Below are positions 34,938 through 44,511 of a stretch of 64,000 nt of DNA, one piece after another (positions within the stretch are counted from its first letter, which is position 1; each line of letters begins with the position of its first letter). A program made the position numbers and the translations under genes. Below the pieces are notes generated by a model. That model was not told where the DNA came from. It did not search any database and saw only the letters and a program-made list of their open reading frames with translations. The stretch is from A07HB70 sp964512675 (GTDB lineage Archaea; Halobacteriota; Halobacteria; Halobacteriales; Haloferacaceae): assembly GCA_964512675.1 (NCBI GenBank), contig CAZEJR010000004.1:1-64000 (forward strand), in the 5' to 3' direction.

Positions 34938-35769
34938 GGTGGTGGCGGTCGACACGGCGGTCGCCGAGCGTGCGCGCGAGCGGGCCGCGACAGCCGAGCG
35001 CGTCGTCGTCAAGGCCGGGACGAACTCACTGACCGACGGCGACTCGAACCTCGACGACGCGAAGGTCGACAAGCTGGTCGACGACGTGGTCGACCTGCTC
35101 GACCGTGGTACGGAGGTCGTCCTCGTCTCGTCTGGCGCCATCGGCGCCGGCAAGGGGCGGATCGGCCACTCGGGCGACACCGTCGAGGCGTCGCAGGCGC
35201 TGTCGACGATCGGACAGAGCCACCTGATGCGGCGGTACACCGAGAGCCTGGAGCGCTACGACCGGACGGCGGCGCAGATCCTGCTGACCCAGCACGACCT
35301 CGACGACGCCGAGCGGTTCACCAACTTCCGGAACACGGTCGAGACCCTGCTGGACTGGGACGTGGTGCCGATCGTCAACGAGAACGACGCCGTCGCCACG
35401 GAGGAGATACAGATCGGCGACAACGACATGATCTCCGCGTCGGTCGCGATCGGTATCGACGCCGACCTGCTGGTGACGCTCACCGACGTCGAGGGGGTCT
35501 ACACCGGCAGCCCCGAGTCGGACTCCGGGGCGACGCTGATCGAGGCGGTCGGGCGGAACTACGCCGCCGTGGAGGCGATCGTCGACGAGAGCGCGAGCGG
35601 CGAGTTCGGCGGCATCCGGACGAAGGTCCGGGGGGCCCGGCGGGTCAGCGAGCACGGGATTCCGGCGGTGATCGCCGCCTCCGGCGTGACGGACGTACTG
35701 GAGCAGATCAGTACAGGCAAGCCCGTGGGGACGATATTCGTCCCCACCGACGGAGCAACCGATGACTGA
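34930..35769 (+). CDS. proB: Glutamate 5-kinase, lacking a PUA domain
   Basis: A 279-residue amino-acid kinase that phosphorylates glutamate for proline synthesis. Visible blocks are VVVKAGTNSLTD (nucleotide-binding loop), EVVLVSSGAIGAGKGRIG, PIVNENDAVATEEIQIGDND and GGIRTKVRGARRVSEHGIPA. The protein ends after the kinase domain; the C-terminal PUA domain found in E. coli ProB (about 367 residues) is absent, as in other archaeal versions. Overlaps of eight bases with both proC and proA indicate translational coupling. Feedback control by proline, if any, is not visible. Confidence 0.95.
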   Translation: MSEVVAVDTAVAERARERAATAERVVVKAGTNSLTDGDSNLDDAKVDKLVDDVVDLLDRGTEVVLVSSGAIGAGKGRIGHSGDTVEASQALSTIGQSHLMRRYTESLERYDRTAAQILLTQHDLDDAERFTNFRNTVETLLDWDVVPIVNENDAVATEEIQIGDNDMISASVAIGIDADLLVTLTDVEGVYTGSPESDSGATLIEAVGRNYAAVEAIVDESASGEFGGIRTKVRGARRVSEHGIPAVIAASGVTDVLEQISTGKPVGTIFVPTDGATDD

Positions 35770-37093
35770 GCCCACCACCGACGAGAGAGTCGAGGCGGCG
35801 AACGCGGCGGCGCTGGGGCTGGCGAACCAGCCGGCGACGGAGCGCGACGCGGCGCTCCGCGCGGTCGCCGACGCGGTCGAGGCGAACGAGGACCGGATAC
35901 TCGCGGCGAACGAGGACGACGTCGCCGACGCCGAGGCGCTGCTCGCGGCGGGCGAGTACAGCCGTGCGCTCGTCGACCGGCTGGAGCTCTCGCCGTCGAA
36001 ACTGGAGAGCATCGCCGAGATGGTCCGCAGCGTCGCCGACCAGGACGACCCGCTCGGCCGGACGCTCGCCGCTCGACGGCTCGACGACGACCTGGAGCTG
36101 TACAAGCTGTCCGTCCCGATCGGCGTCGTCGGGGCCGTCTTCGAGTCCCGGCCCGACGCACTGGTCCAGATCGCCGCCCTGGCGCTCAAGTCCGGGAACA
36201 GCGTCATCCTGAAGGGCGGGAGCGAGGCGAGCCGCTCGAACCGTGTCCTCTACGAGCTGATCCGCGAGGCCGCGGCGGCGATGCCGGACGGGTGGATACA
36301 GCTGATCGAGGCCCGCGAGGACGTCGACAGGCTACTCGAGATGGACGACGCCGTGGACCTGCTGATGCCGCGCGGCAGCTCCGAGTTCGTCCGCCACGTT
36401 CAGGACAACACGAGCATCCCCGTCCTCGGCCACACCGAGGGGGTCTGTCACGTCTACGTCGACGAGGCCGCAGACCTCGAGATGGCCGAGGCGATCGCCT
36501 TCGACGCGAAGGTGCAGTACCCCGCGGTGTGTAACGCAGTCGAGACGCTCCTCGTCGACGCAGACGTGGCCGAGTCGTTCCTCCCCGGGATGGTCGAGCG
36601 CTACCGCGCGGCGGGCGTCGAACTCCGCGGCGACGAGCGGGTCCGCGAGGTCGTCGACGTCGACGCCGCGAGCGAGGCGGACTGGTCGACCGAGTACGGC
36701 GACCTCGTGCTCTCCGTCGCGGTGGTCGACTCGCTTCCCGACGCCGTCGACCACGTCAACACCTACGGCTCGAAACACACCGACGCGATCGTCACGGAGG
36801 ACTCGGACCGCGCGGCGACGTTCATGCGCGGGGTCGACTCCGCGAGCGTCTTTCACAACGCCTCGACGCGGTTCAGCGACGGCTACCGGTTCGGCCTCGG
36901 CGCCGAGGTGGGGATCAGCACGGGCAAGACACACGCCCGCGGCCCGGTCGGGCTCGACGGACTCACGACGTACAAGTACTACCTCGAGGGCGACGGACAG
37001 CTCGTCGAGAGCTACGCCGGCGAGGACGCACAGCCGTTTACCCACGAGGCGTTCGACGGCGAGTGGACGCCCGAACGCCGCTCGACGGAGTAA
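35762..37093 (+). CDS. proA: Gamma-glutamyl phosphate reductase
   Basis: The 443-residue aldehyde-dehydrogenase-superfamily enzyme reduces glutamyl-5-phosphate to the semialdehyde, partner of ProB. Key blocks are PIGVVGAVFESRPDALVQIA, SVILKGGSEASRSN, and the catalytic-cysteine region VQYPAVCNAVETLLVD. TRFSDGYRFGLGAEVGISTG, then KTHARGPVGLDGLTTYKY, is the family's C-terminal signature. Length is normal. It closes the operon; an AT-rich stretch (TAAATCATTAAC) begins at its own stop and probably serves the next gene's promoter. Confidence 0.96.
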   Translation: MTEPTTDERVEAANAAALGLANQPATERDAALRAVADAVEANEDRILAANEDDVADAEALLAAGEYSRALVDRLELSPSKLESIAEMVRSVADQDDPLGRTLAARRLDDDLELYKLSVPIGVVGAVFESRPDALVQIAALALKSGNSVILKGGSEASRSNRVLYELIREAAAAMPDGWIQLIEAREDVDRLLEMDDAVDLLMPRGSSEFVRHVQDNTSIPVLGHTEGVCHVYVDEAADLEMAEAIAFDAKVQYPAVCNAVETLLVDADVAESFLPGMVERYRAAGVELRGDERVREVVDVDAASEADWSTEYGDLVLSVAVVDSLPDAVDHVNTYGSKHTDAIVTEDSDRAATFMRGVDSASVFHNASTRFSDGYRFGLGAEVGISTGKTHARGPVGLDGLTTYKYYLEGDGQLVESYAGEDAQPFTHEAFDGEWTPERRSTE

Positions 37094-37126
37094 ATCATTA
37101 ACAGCCGCCTCTCCGCACGCGGAGCC

Positions 37127-38695
37127 GTGACAGACCCACGCACGATCCACGGGGCCTTCGCCGAGACCGCGACCACGTGGCCCGACCGGCCGTTCCTCGT
37201 CTTCGAGGGCGAGACGTGGCGCTACGACGACGCGCGGCGGGCGGTCGCGCGCCGCGCGGCTCTCCTCGACGACACCGGCGTCGGTCCGGGCGACCGCGTC
37301 GGCGTTCTCCTGCCGAACGACCCCGAGTTCGTCTTCTGCCTGCTGGCGACGGCGCGACTCGGTGCGACGCTCGTCCCGTTCGACCACCGGCAGGAGGGGG
37401 ACGTCCTCGCGTACCTGCTCTCCGACGCCGACCCGACGGCTCTCGTCGTCGACGGCGACGTCGCAGACCGGTACCGCGCGGTCGCCGACGGAGCGGCGGT
37501 CGACACCGTCTTCGTCCACGACGGTCCCGCAGACCTGGGACGCGACCTCGACGACGCCGTCGCCGCCGCGCCCGCCGAGGCGCCCGACCCGCCGGCGGTC
37601 GACCCCCGCGACGTCGCGCTCCTCTCGTACACCTCGGGGACGACGGGTCCGCCGAAGGGCGTCCAGAACCCGCACCTGAGCTACGTCGAGGCCGGCGAGC
37701 GGCTCGCGGCTGCCTGTGACACCGACGAGACCGACCGCGCGCTGCTGGTCCTCCCGCTGTTCCACGCCAACCCGACGACGTACGGGCTGATGCAGATGCT
37801 CGCCGTCGGCGGGAGTGTCGCGCCGGTTCGGGCGTTCTCCGCGAGCGAGTTCTTCGAGCGCGCCCGCGAGACGGAGAGCAGCTTCTTCACCCACGTCGGG
37901 TCGGTGCTCGAGATTCTCCAGCGGACACTCGACGCGGGCGACGTCGACCCGACCTCGCCGCTCCAGTTCGCCGTCGGCGGCGCCGCACAGTTCGACCGGG
38001 GGCGCGCGTTCGAGCGGCAGACGGGCGTCCAGCTCGTCCGGCTCTACGGTCTCTCGGAGGTCGGCGCGGGGCTCGTCACGGTGGCTCCCCGCGACCCGAG
38101 CACCGACGGCGGTGCCACCAGCCAGGGCCCGGTCGACGACCCGCCGTTCGACGTGCGGATACTCGCCGACGACGGCCTGTCGTTTGCCGACGAGGGCGAG
38201 CGCGGCGAGATCGTCGTTCGACCGGACCGCCCCGGGCTGCTGTTCCGCGGGTACCGCGGGAAGTCCGCCGCCGCCGTCGAGGCGTGGCAGGACCTCTGGA
38301 TGCACACGGGCGACCTCGGCGAGATTCGCGACGGGACACTCCACTACCTCGGGCGCGAGACGACGGCGATCCGGCGGATGGGCGAGAACGTCTCGCCGTG
38401 GGAGGTCGAGTCCGCGCTCGCGGACTGGGACCGGGTCGACGACGCGGTCGCGGTCGGCGTCCCCGACGAGGTGGCCGGCGAGACCGTCGCGCTCTGGGTC
38501 GCGCCGGCGACAGACGACCTGACCGAGGCGGCGGTGTACGAGCGGTGCCGGGACCGGCTGGCCGACCACCTCCGGCCGCGCTACGTCGGCTTCCTCGACG
38601 ACGTCCCGCGCACCAGCACCCACAAGATCGAGCGGTCGCGGCTCGCCGACCGGTCGGTCGCCGACGCGTGGGACGCGCGGTCGGCGCGGGAGTAG
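37127..38695 (+). CDS. Class I adenylate-forming acyl-CoA ligase (CaiC-like)
   Basis: The 522-residue enzyme activates a carboxylic acid as AMP ester and then CoA thioester. The AMP-binding loop LLSYTSGTTGPPKGVQNPH is intact, with A5 region LYGLSEVGAGLVT, A8 hinge LHYLGRETTAIRRMGENVSP and the C-terminal catalytic Lys in STHKIERSRLAD. Sequence flavour resembles crotonobetaine/carnitine-CoA ligases and medium-chain ligases; the substrate is not determinable. GTG 37127 is 26-36 bases after the AT-rich TAAATCATTAAC, fitting a leaderless transcript. A six-base stem (37111-37124) sits just before the start. The next gene is an acyl-CoA dehydrogenase, a logical partner. Confidence 0.88.
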   Translation: MTDPRTIHGAFAETATTWPDRPFLVFEGETWRYDDARRAVARRAALLDDTGVGPGDRVGVLLPNDPEFVFCLLATARLGATLVPFDHRQEGDVLAYLLSDADPTALVVDGDVADRYRAVADGAAVDTVFVHDGPADLGRDLDDAVAAAPAEAPDPPAVDPRDVALLSYTSGTTGPPKGVQNPHLSYVEAGERLAAACDTDETDRALLVLPLFHANPTTYGLMQMLAVGGSVAPVRAFSASEFFERARETESSFFTHVGSVLEILQRTLDAGDVDPTSPLQFAVGGAAQFDRGRAFERQTGVQLVRLYGLSEVGAGLVTVAPRDPSTDGGATSQGPVDDPPFDVRILADDGLSFADEGERGEIVVRPDRPGLLFRGYRGKSAAAVEAWQDLWMHTGDLGEIRDGTLHYLGRETTAIRRMGENVSPWEVESALADWDRVDDAVAVGVPDEVAGETVALWVAPATDDLTEAAVYERCRDRLADHLRPRYVGFLDDVPRTSTHKIERSRLADRSVADAWDARSARE

Positions 38696-38753
38696 CGCGG
38701 CGCGTCGGCAGGCGAACCGTTATGTCGTTCGGCGCGTCGGGTCTGGCACCCCG

Positions 38754-39857
38754 ATGGACTTCGACCGCACAGCCGACCGACGGGCACTGGACGAGCGTAT
38801 CACCGCGTGGCGCGAGGACCACGAGCCGACGATCCGCGAGCACGCGAAGCGCTCGGTGTTCCCCCGGGACCTGTACGAGGAGGGGATGGAGCGCGGGTTC
38901 GGCACCGCGATCCTCCCTCCCGAGTACGGTGGTCCGGGCGGGGGCGCAGTCGAGTACGGCATCGTCGCAGAGCAGACCGGCATCTTCCAGATCTGTTTCC
39001 AGACCCAGCGGGCGATCCTCGCGACCGGCACGCCGGCCCAACGGGAGCGGTTCCTCCCGGCGTTCGCCGACGGCTCTGCGGTCGGCGCGATCTCGATCTC
39101 GGAGCCCGAGACCGGGTCGAGCCTGAAGTCGATGGACACGACTGCCGAGCGCGACGGCGACGGCTGGGTCGTCGACGGGTACAAGAGCCACGTCAACCTC
39201 GCGGCGGAGGCGACGGTCCACCTCGTGTTCGCGATGGCCGACGAGGGACTGACCGTGCTGCTCGTCGACGACGACGCGCCCGGAATCGAGGTGTCGGAGA
39301 AGCGCGACCCGATCGGCACCCGCTATCTCCCGATCTACGACGTCGCTTTCGACGAGGTGCCGGTCGACGGCGACTCGGTGCTGCTGGGGCCGGGCGACGG
39401 CTACGAGGTGTTCTTCGAGACGTTCAACTTCAGCCGCATCGGCAACGCAAGCGAGATGCTCGGCCGCGGCAAGCGGTCACTCCGGCAGGCCGTACAGTGG
39501 GCACGCGACCGCACGGTTGGCGACCAGACCGTGACCGACTTCCAGGGGATCCGGTGGAAGATCGCGGACCTCTACACCGGTCTTCAGGCCGCGACTCGCC
39601 TGCGTGACGAGGCCGCACACGCGCTGGACGACGGCGCAGACGACGCCCCGCTGAAGACGTCGATGGCGAAGCTGAAGGCGGCGGACGCGGGGCTCGCGGC
39701 GACGACGGAGGCGATGCAGATCACCGGCGCACACGGCCTCTACCGCGACCGACCTTACGAGGCGAACTTCCGCGACGTGAAGACACTGGAGGTGGCCGGC
39801 GGGTCGCGGGAGATCATGCGCAACGTCATCGCCGACGCGGTCGTGCCGGAGCTCTGA
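38754..39857 (+). CDS. Acyl-CoA dehydrogenase family protein
   Basis: The 367-residue flavoprotein has FAD/substrate blocks FQTQRAILATGTPAQRERFL and GAISISEPETGSSLKSMDTT, followed by WVVDGYKSHVNLAAEATVHL and the C-terminal MQITGAHGLYRDRPYEANFR with a REIMRNVIAD ending. It introduces an alpha-beta double bond in an acyl-CoA. It lies 58 bases after the acyl-CoA ligase on the same strand, so ligase and dehydrogenase likely act in one short degradation route. The usual catalytic Glu position near the C-terminus is not obvious to me, so substrate class stays open. Confidence 0.85.
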   Translation: MDFDRTADRRALDERITAWREDHEPTIREHAKRSVFPRDLYEEGMERGFGTAILPPEYGGPGGGAVEYGIVAEQTGIFQICFQTQRAILATGTPAQRERFLPAFADGSAVGAISISEPETGSSLKSMDTTAERDGDGWVVDGYKSHVNLAAEATVHLVFAMADEGLTVLLVDDDAPGIEVSEKRDPIGTRYLPIYDVAFDEVPVDGDSVLLGPGDGYEVFFETFNFSRIGNASEMLGRGKRSLRQAVQWARDRTVGDQTVTDFQGIRWKIADLYTGLQAATRLRDEAAHALDDGADDAPLKTSMAKLKAADAGLAATTEAMQITGAHGLYRDRPYEANFRDVKTLEVAGGSREIMRNVIADAVVPEL

Positions 39858-39868
39858 GCCGCCTCACC

Positions 39869-40612
39869 TCACCACTCCATCCCGCCGTTGATCCCGAGAA
39901 TCTGCCCCGTCATGTAGCCCGAGCGCTCCGTTGCGAGGAAGCGTACCATGCTCACCACGTCCTCGACCTCGGCGAACCGACCGAGCGGGATACGGTCGAG
40001 AATCTGCTCCTGAACGCGTTCGGGCACGTCCTCCAGCATATCCGTCCTGACGAAGCCGGGGGCGACGCAGTTGGCCGTTGCCCCCTCGCTCGCGAGCTCG
40101 AGCGCGACGGTGCGCGTGAACCCGAAGAGTCCGGACTTCGTCGTCGCGTAGTTCGCCTGCCCGTAGTTGCCCTGCTGGCCGACGACGCTCGAGATGTTGA
40201 TCAGCCGCCCTTCGTCCGCGGACCTGAGGTCGTCGAAGCAGACCTTCGTGCAGTTGAACACGCCGCCGAGGTTGACGTCGACGACGCGATCCCAGTCCTC
40301 ACGGGTCATGTTCTCGAACTTCCGGTCGACGGTGATCCCCGCGTTGTTGACGAGGACGTCGACGGGACCGACCTCGGCCCGGACGGCCTCGTACATCTCC
40401 TCGACCGCCGCCTTGTCCGCTACGTCGGCCTGCGCGACGACGGCCTCGCCGCCGGCGCGCTCGACCCGCTCACACACCTCGTGCGCCGCCGCCTCCGAGG
40501 AGCGGTAGTTCACCGCCACCGTCGCGCCCGCGTCGCCCAGTTCCTCCGCGATGCCGCGCCCGATGCCGCGTGACGCACCTGTCACGAGGCAGGTCCGACC
40601 GTCCAGACTCAT
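39869..40612 (-). CDS. 3-oxoacyl-ACP/acetoacetyl-CoA reductase (FabG/PhaB type SDR)
   Basis: The 247-residue classical SDR begins MSLDGRTCLVTGASRGIGRG (TGASRGIG) with NADPH-type basic residues in VAVNYRSSE. NNAGITVDRKFENMTREDWD is the diagnostic FabG/PhaB block; the catalytic Ser is in NISSVVGQQGNYGQANYATT with YxxxK (YATTK). It ends GYMTGQILGINGGMEW, as in haloarchaeal acetoacetyl-CoA reductases of polyhydroxyalkanoate synthesis. Whether it serves PHA or fatty-acyl metabolism is not clear; no PHA synthase is nearby. ATG 40612 is favoured over one five codons upstream. It converges with the acyl-CoA dehydrogenase. Confidence 0.88.
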   Translation of the reverse strand: MSLDGRTCLVTGASRGIGRGIAEELGDAGATVAVNYRSSEAAAHEVCERVERAGGEAVVAQADVADKAAVEEMYEAVRAEVGPVDVLVNNAGITVDRKFENMTREDWDRVVDVNLGGVFNCTKVCFDDLRSADEGRLINISSVVGQQGNYGQANYATTKSGLFGFTRTVALELASEGATANCVAPGFVRTDMLEDVPERVQEQILDRIPLGRFAEVEDVVSMVRFLATERSGYMTGQILGINGGMEW

Positions 40613-40727
40613 TCGTCCGCAGTTCACAGCCGAGCGCTAAGGTCTGTCGGCTCTCTGTCCTCTCACCCGTGCCCGCCGTCTGTCTCTCTCGAAATTACTA
40701 TCCTATCGGCCCCGGACGAGGCGATCG

Positions 40728-42974
40728 ATGAGTCGCTCGGCGTCTCACCAGATCCGAGTTCTCCACGTCGACGACGACCCCTCGTTCGCGGCGCTGGCCG
40801 CCGAGCGCCTCGAGCGCGCCGACGAGCGGCTCAAGGTAGAGACGGCGCGGGACGTCACGGCGGCGACCGACCGACTGGCCGCCGCCGGGACGGGCGAGCA
40901 GCCGCCGGTCGACTGCGTCGTCAGCGACTACGAGATGCCCGAGACGGACGGTATCGGGTTTCTCCAGACCGTCCGGGAGCGTCACCCGAACCTGCCGTTC
41001 GTGCTCTTCACCGGCAAGGGGAGCGAGGAGATAGCCAGCGAGGCCATCTCCGCCGGCGTCACCGACTACGTCCAGAAGGGGACGAGCGGTGACCACTACG
41101 ACCTCCTCGCGAACCGCGTCGCAAACGCCGTTGCCGCCGCCCGGTCGCGCCGGGCACTCGAGACCGAGCGCGACCGGATGCGAGCGGTGTTCGACGCGCT
41201 CCCGGACGTCGGTATCGTCTACGACGCCGAGGGGCGGTACCGACGAGTGTTGACTGACCGCGAGGATCTGCTCGCCGAGCCGGCGTCACGACTCGAGGGA
41301 CAGACGGTCGACGAGGTCCTGCCGACCCCGGCAGCAGAGACGGTTGCCGACGCCGTCGACCGCGCGCTCGACACCGGCGCCGTCCAGACGGTGGAGTACG
41401 CGCTCGAGCTCGACGGCGAGCGCACCTGGTTCGAGGCGCGGCTGTCCTCGTTTCGCTCCGACGGCGAGGACTTGGTCGTCCTTCTCGCCCGCGAGGTGAC
41501 GCCGAATCACACCCGGCGCGAGCGCCTCGAGGGGTACCGCCACATCGTCGAGCAGATGGAGCAGGCCGCCTGCATCTACGACGCCGACGGGCGGTTCGTC
41601 ACGGCAAACGACTCCCTCGCGTCGTGGTACGGGACGACCGCCGAGACGCTCCGGGGACAGGAGTGTCCGCTCGTCGAACGCGTCCGCGAGCCCGGCGACT
41701 CCGACACGGACCCGTTCGACGAACTGGTCGCGGGCGAGCGCAGCGCCGTCCGGGGGGAGGTCGACGGCGACTTCGGCGACCGCGGACACGCCGTGGTGTC
41801 GTACCGGTTCACCCGGCTCTGTGTCGACGACGAGTTCTACGGTGTCGTCGGCGTCGCGCGCGACGTCACGCGCGAGCGGCGCCGCGAGGCCGCGGTCGAG
41901 GAACTCCACAGCGCGACGCGCGATCTCGTTCGCGCGACGTCGCGCGAGGCCGTCGCCGAGCGGGTGGCCGACGCGGTGCGGGACACGCTCGACTACCCGA
42001 TCAACGTCGTCAGACTCGTCGACGACGAGGGGCGGCTCCACCCGACGGCGGTGACGACGGAGGCGACCACGGTGCTCGGCGACCGGTCGGTGTACGACGG
42101 CGACGCGCCCGCCTGGCACGCCTTCGACGACGGCGAGACGCGCGTCGTCGACGACCTCAGAACGGTCGCCGACGGCCACGACCGCGGCGAGGCGCGCGCG
42201 GGACTGTACGTGCCACTCGGTGCCCACGGATCGCTCAGTGTCGCCAGTACGTCGGTCGGCGCCTTCGGCGAGGCCGACGTCCGGCTCGCGGAGGTACTGG
42301 CGTCGAACGCCGAGGCCGCGCTGGACCGACTCGCCCGGATCCGCGAGGTGGAGCGACAGAACGACCGGCTGTCGGAGTTCGCGAGCGTCGTCAGCCACGA
42401 CCTGCGGAGCCCGCTCAACGTCGTCGGGGGACGTCTGTCGCTCGCTCGCGAGGAGCGCGAGGGGCCACACCCCCATCTCGACGCGGCAGCCCGCGCGGTC
42501 GACCGCATCCAGACGCTCGTCGACGACCTCGTGACGTACGCCCGCGAGGGCGAGGTGCCGGGGACACGCGAGTCGGTCGATCTCGCGGCACTCGCGCGGG
42601 ACTGCTGGACGACCGTCGACACCGCAGACGCGCGGCTCCGGGTCGAGACCGAGCGTCAGTTCCGCGCCCACCCCGGTCGGCTCCGCCAGCTGCTCGCGAA
42701 CCTCTACCAGAACGCCGTCGACCACGGTGGGTCGGACGTCGTCGTCACCGTCGGCGATACCCCGGACGGGTTCTACGTCGCCGACGACGGGCCGGGCGTC
42801 CCGCCGGACGTCCGTGACAGTGTCTTCGAGTTCGGCTACTCAGACGACGGTGGGAGCGGTCTCGGCCTCGCCATCGTCCGGCAGGTCGCGACGACCCACG
42901 GCTGGGACGTCGACCTCATCGCGGCTGCGGACGGCGGCGCACGCGTCGAGGTGACGGGCACGAACGAGCCGTAG
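40728..42974 (+). CDS. Hybrid sensor histidine kinase: receiver, PAS, GAF, kinase
   Basis: 748 residues, soluble. Residues 9-125 are a receiver with VDDD pocket and phospho-Asp67 (VVSDYEMPETDG). Two PAS regions follow (FDALPDVGIVYDAEG and EQMEQAACIYDADGRFVTAN), then a GAF-like domain (LVRATSREAVAERVADAV ... LYVPLGAHGSLSVAS). HisKA box SVVSHDLRSPL (His near 556) and HATPase boxes NLYQNAVDHGG, DDGPGVPPDVRD and GSGLGLAIVRQVA complete it. The receiver and kinase ends closely resemble those of the other receiver-kinases in this window. The ligand is unknown; a GAF domain suggests sensing of a small molecule or redox cofactor. Confidence 0.92.
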   Translation: MSRSASHQIRVLHVDDDPSFAALAAERLERADERLKVETARDVTAATDRLAAAGTGEQPPVDCVVSDYEMPETDGIGFLQTVRERHPNLPFVLFTGKGSEEIASEAISAGVTDYVQKGTSGDHYDLLANRVANAVAAARSRRALETERDRMRAVFDALPDVGIVYDAEGRYRRVLTDREDLLAEPASRLEGQTVDEVLPTPAAETVADAVDRALDTGAVQTVEYALELDGERTWFEARLSSFRSDGEDLVVLLAREVTPNHTRRERLEGYRHIVEQMEQAACIYDADGRFVTANDSLASWYGTTAETLRGQECPLVERVREPGDSDTDPFDELVAGERSAVRGEVDGDFGDRGHAVVSYRFTRLCVDDEFYGVVGVARDVTRERRREAAVEELHSATRDLVRATSREAVAERVADAVRDTLDYPINVVRLVDDEGRLHPTAVTTEATTVLGDRSVYDGDAPAWHAFDDGETRVVDDLRTVADGHDRGEARAGLYVPLGAHGSLSVASTSVGAFGEADVRLAEVLASNAEAALDRLARIREVERQNDRLSEFASVVSHDLRSPLNVVGGRLSLAREEREGPHPHLDAAARAVDRIQTLVDDLVTYAREGEVPGTRESVDLAALARDCWTTVDTADARLRVETERQFRAHPGRLRQLLANLYQNAVDHGGSDVVVTVGDTPDGFYVADDGPGVPPDVRDSVFEFGYSDDGGSGLGLAIVRQVATTHGWDVDLIAAADGGARVEVTGTNEP

Positions 42975-43145
42975 CGCTCGCCGGGGAGACGCGCAGCCGG
43001 ACCGCTCGGCGTGGTCGTCGCCGCGCCAGACGCCGTCCGGTCCGGGCCGACGGCGACGTCCGCGACGCCGTCGAACCCGGCGCGCCACCCCGACGACTCG
43101 TCGGCGGACCGTCACGCGTTTCCCCGCTCCCGGCGAGAAGCTGTC

Positions 43146-44306
43146 GTGTCTGTCGGTTCGGTGCCGTGGCGTTCGCCGACGTTCCACGTCGTCCTCGCGA
43201 GTTCGCTGATGGGTGTCATGGGTGTCTCGCTCATCAGCCCCACGCTCCCGGCGGTGCGGACCGCCCTCCGCCTGACGGACCCGCAGGTGAGCCTGCTCCT
43301 GACGGCGTTCTCGCTCCCGGGGATCGTTCTCGCGCCGTTGGTCGGCGTTCTCGCGGACCGCTACGGCCGGCGCGCGGTGCTGGTGCCCTGTCTCGTCGGC
43401 TACGGCGTGACCGGCGGGAGTATCGTCGTCGTGCAGCAGTTCGACGTGATCCTCGCACTCCGGGCCGCACAGGGCGGCGCCGCGAGCGGGCTGGTGACGC
43501 TCGCGGTGACGCTCATCGGCGACACGTTCGACGGCGCGCGGCGGAACCAGCTGATGGGTGTCAACGGCGCGGCCATCTCGGTCGGGACGGCGGCGTACCC
43601 GCTGCTCGGCGGCGCGCTGGCGGAGCTGTCTTGGACCGCACCGTTCGCGCTCTACCTCCTCGGCCTCCCGGTCGGGCTGCTCGCGCTCCGTGCGCTCCCC
43701 GCTGGCGGCGGCGGCGAGGCGCGCGGTCTCGGCTACTTCAGGGACGTCCTCGGCGCCGTGCCGACGCGCCGCACCGCCGTCGTCTACGCGACGTACGTCG
43801 TCGTCTTCGCCGTCCTCTACGGCGCGGTGTTGACGGCGCTCCCGCTGGTCCTCGACCGACAGTACGGTCTGTCGGCACTCGGCGTCGGTCTCGTCCTCAC
43901 CGCCTCGTCTGTCGCGACCGGCGTCGTCTCGACGCTGAACGGTCGGCTGGCGCTCCGGCTCTCCGGCGACCGGCTCGTTGCCGCCGGCTTCGTCGCCTAC
44001 GGCGCCGGGCTGGGCGGCGTGTGGCTCGCCCGCTCGCCCGCCGGGGTCGGCGTCGCGATCCTCGGATTCGGGGCGGGAATGGGCCTCGTCATCCCCTCGC
44101 TCGACACCATCACGAGCTCGCTGGCCGGCCGGGAGTTCCGTGGCGGCGTCACCAGCTTCCGGACGAGCGCCATCCGGGTCGGGCAGACGGTCGGGCCGAC
44201 GCTGTTTACAACCGCCGCCGCAGTCGCCGGCTACCGGCCGCTGCTCCTGTTCTCCGCAGCGACGACGCTCGTACTCGGCGCCGCGACGTCGCTACTGACG
44301 CGGTGA
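43146..44306 (+). CDS. Major facilitator superfamily transporter
   Basis: The 386-residue, roughly twelve-span transporter has motif A between TM2 and TM3 as GVLADRYGRRAVLVPCL and a weaker repeat in the second half. Other membrane blocks include LLLTAFSLPGIVLAPLVG, VTLIGDTFDGARRNQLMGVN and VAILGFGAGMGLVIPSLDTI. It fits drug/proton antiporter-type exporters; the cargo is unknown. GTG 43146 is chosen, with a short polar N-tail before TM1; a longer reading to 43011 is low-complexity and unlikely. It stands alone between the sensor kinase and the F420-type reductase. Confidence 0.88.
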   Translation: MSVGSVPWRSPTFHVVLASSLMGVMGVSLISPTLPAVRTALRLTDPQVSLLLTAFSLPGIVLAPLVGVLADRYGRRAVLVPCLVGYGVTGGSIVVVQQFDVILALRAAQGGAASGLVTLAVTLIGDTFDGARRNQLMGVNGAAISVGTAAYPLLGGALAELSWTAPFALYLLGLPVGLLALRALPAGGGGEARGLGYFRDVLGAVPTRRTAVVYATYVVVFAVLYGAVLTALPLVLDRQYGLSALGVGLVLTASSVATGVVSTLNGRLALRLSGDRLVAAGFVAYGAGLGGVWLARSPAGVGVAILGFGAGMGLVIPSLDTITSSLAGREFRGGVTSFRTSAIRVGQTVGPTLFTTAAAVAGYRPLLLFSAATTLVLGAATSLLTR

Positions 44307-44511
44307 GACGCGACCGCTGTGCCGCCGGTCCCGTCCGAGCCGCGGCGCTCGCACGCCACCGGGGATCTCCCGTCTTGCCGCCGGCTCGCCGGCGCTGCGC
44401 CCCGATCTGCCGCCCGTAGGGTGACCGCCGCGCTCGCCCGGCTCCTCGCGCCGGCGGTGCCAGACGACCCGCGGCCGAAACTCACACCCGCCCGGCACCC
44501 GTCGTCCGGTC

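Noticed and set aside
36332..38623. A 763-codon minus-strand frame opposite proA and the acyl-CoA ligase
   Set aside because: It lies antisense to two genes with strong catalytic motifs and has no recognisable domains.
42975..43145. Extending the MFS transporter to an upstream GTG/ATG at 43011
   Set aside because: The extra 45 residues are Ser/Pro/Arg-rich, unlike any MFS N-terminus, and the GTG at 43146 gives a normal short tail.
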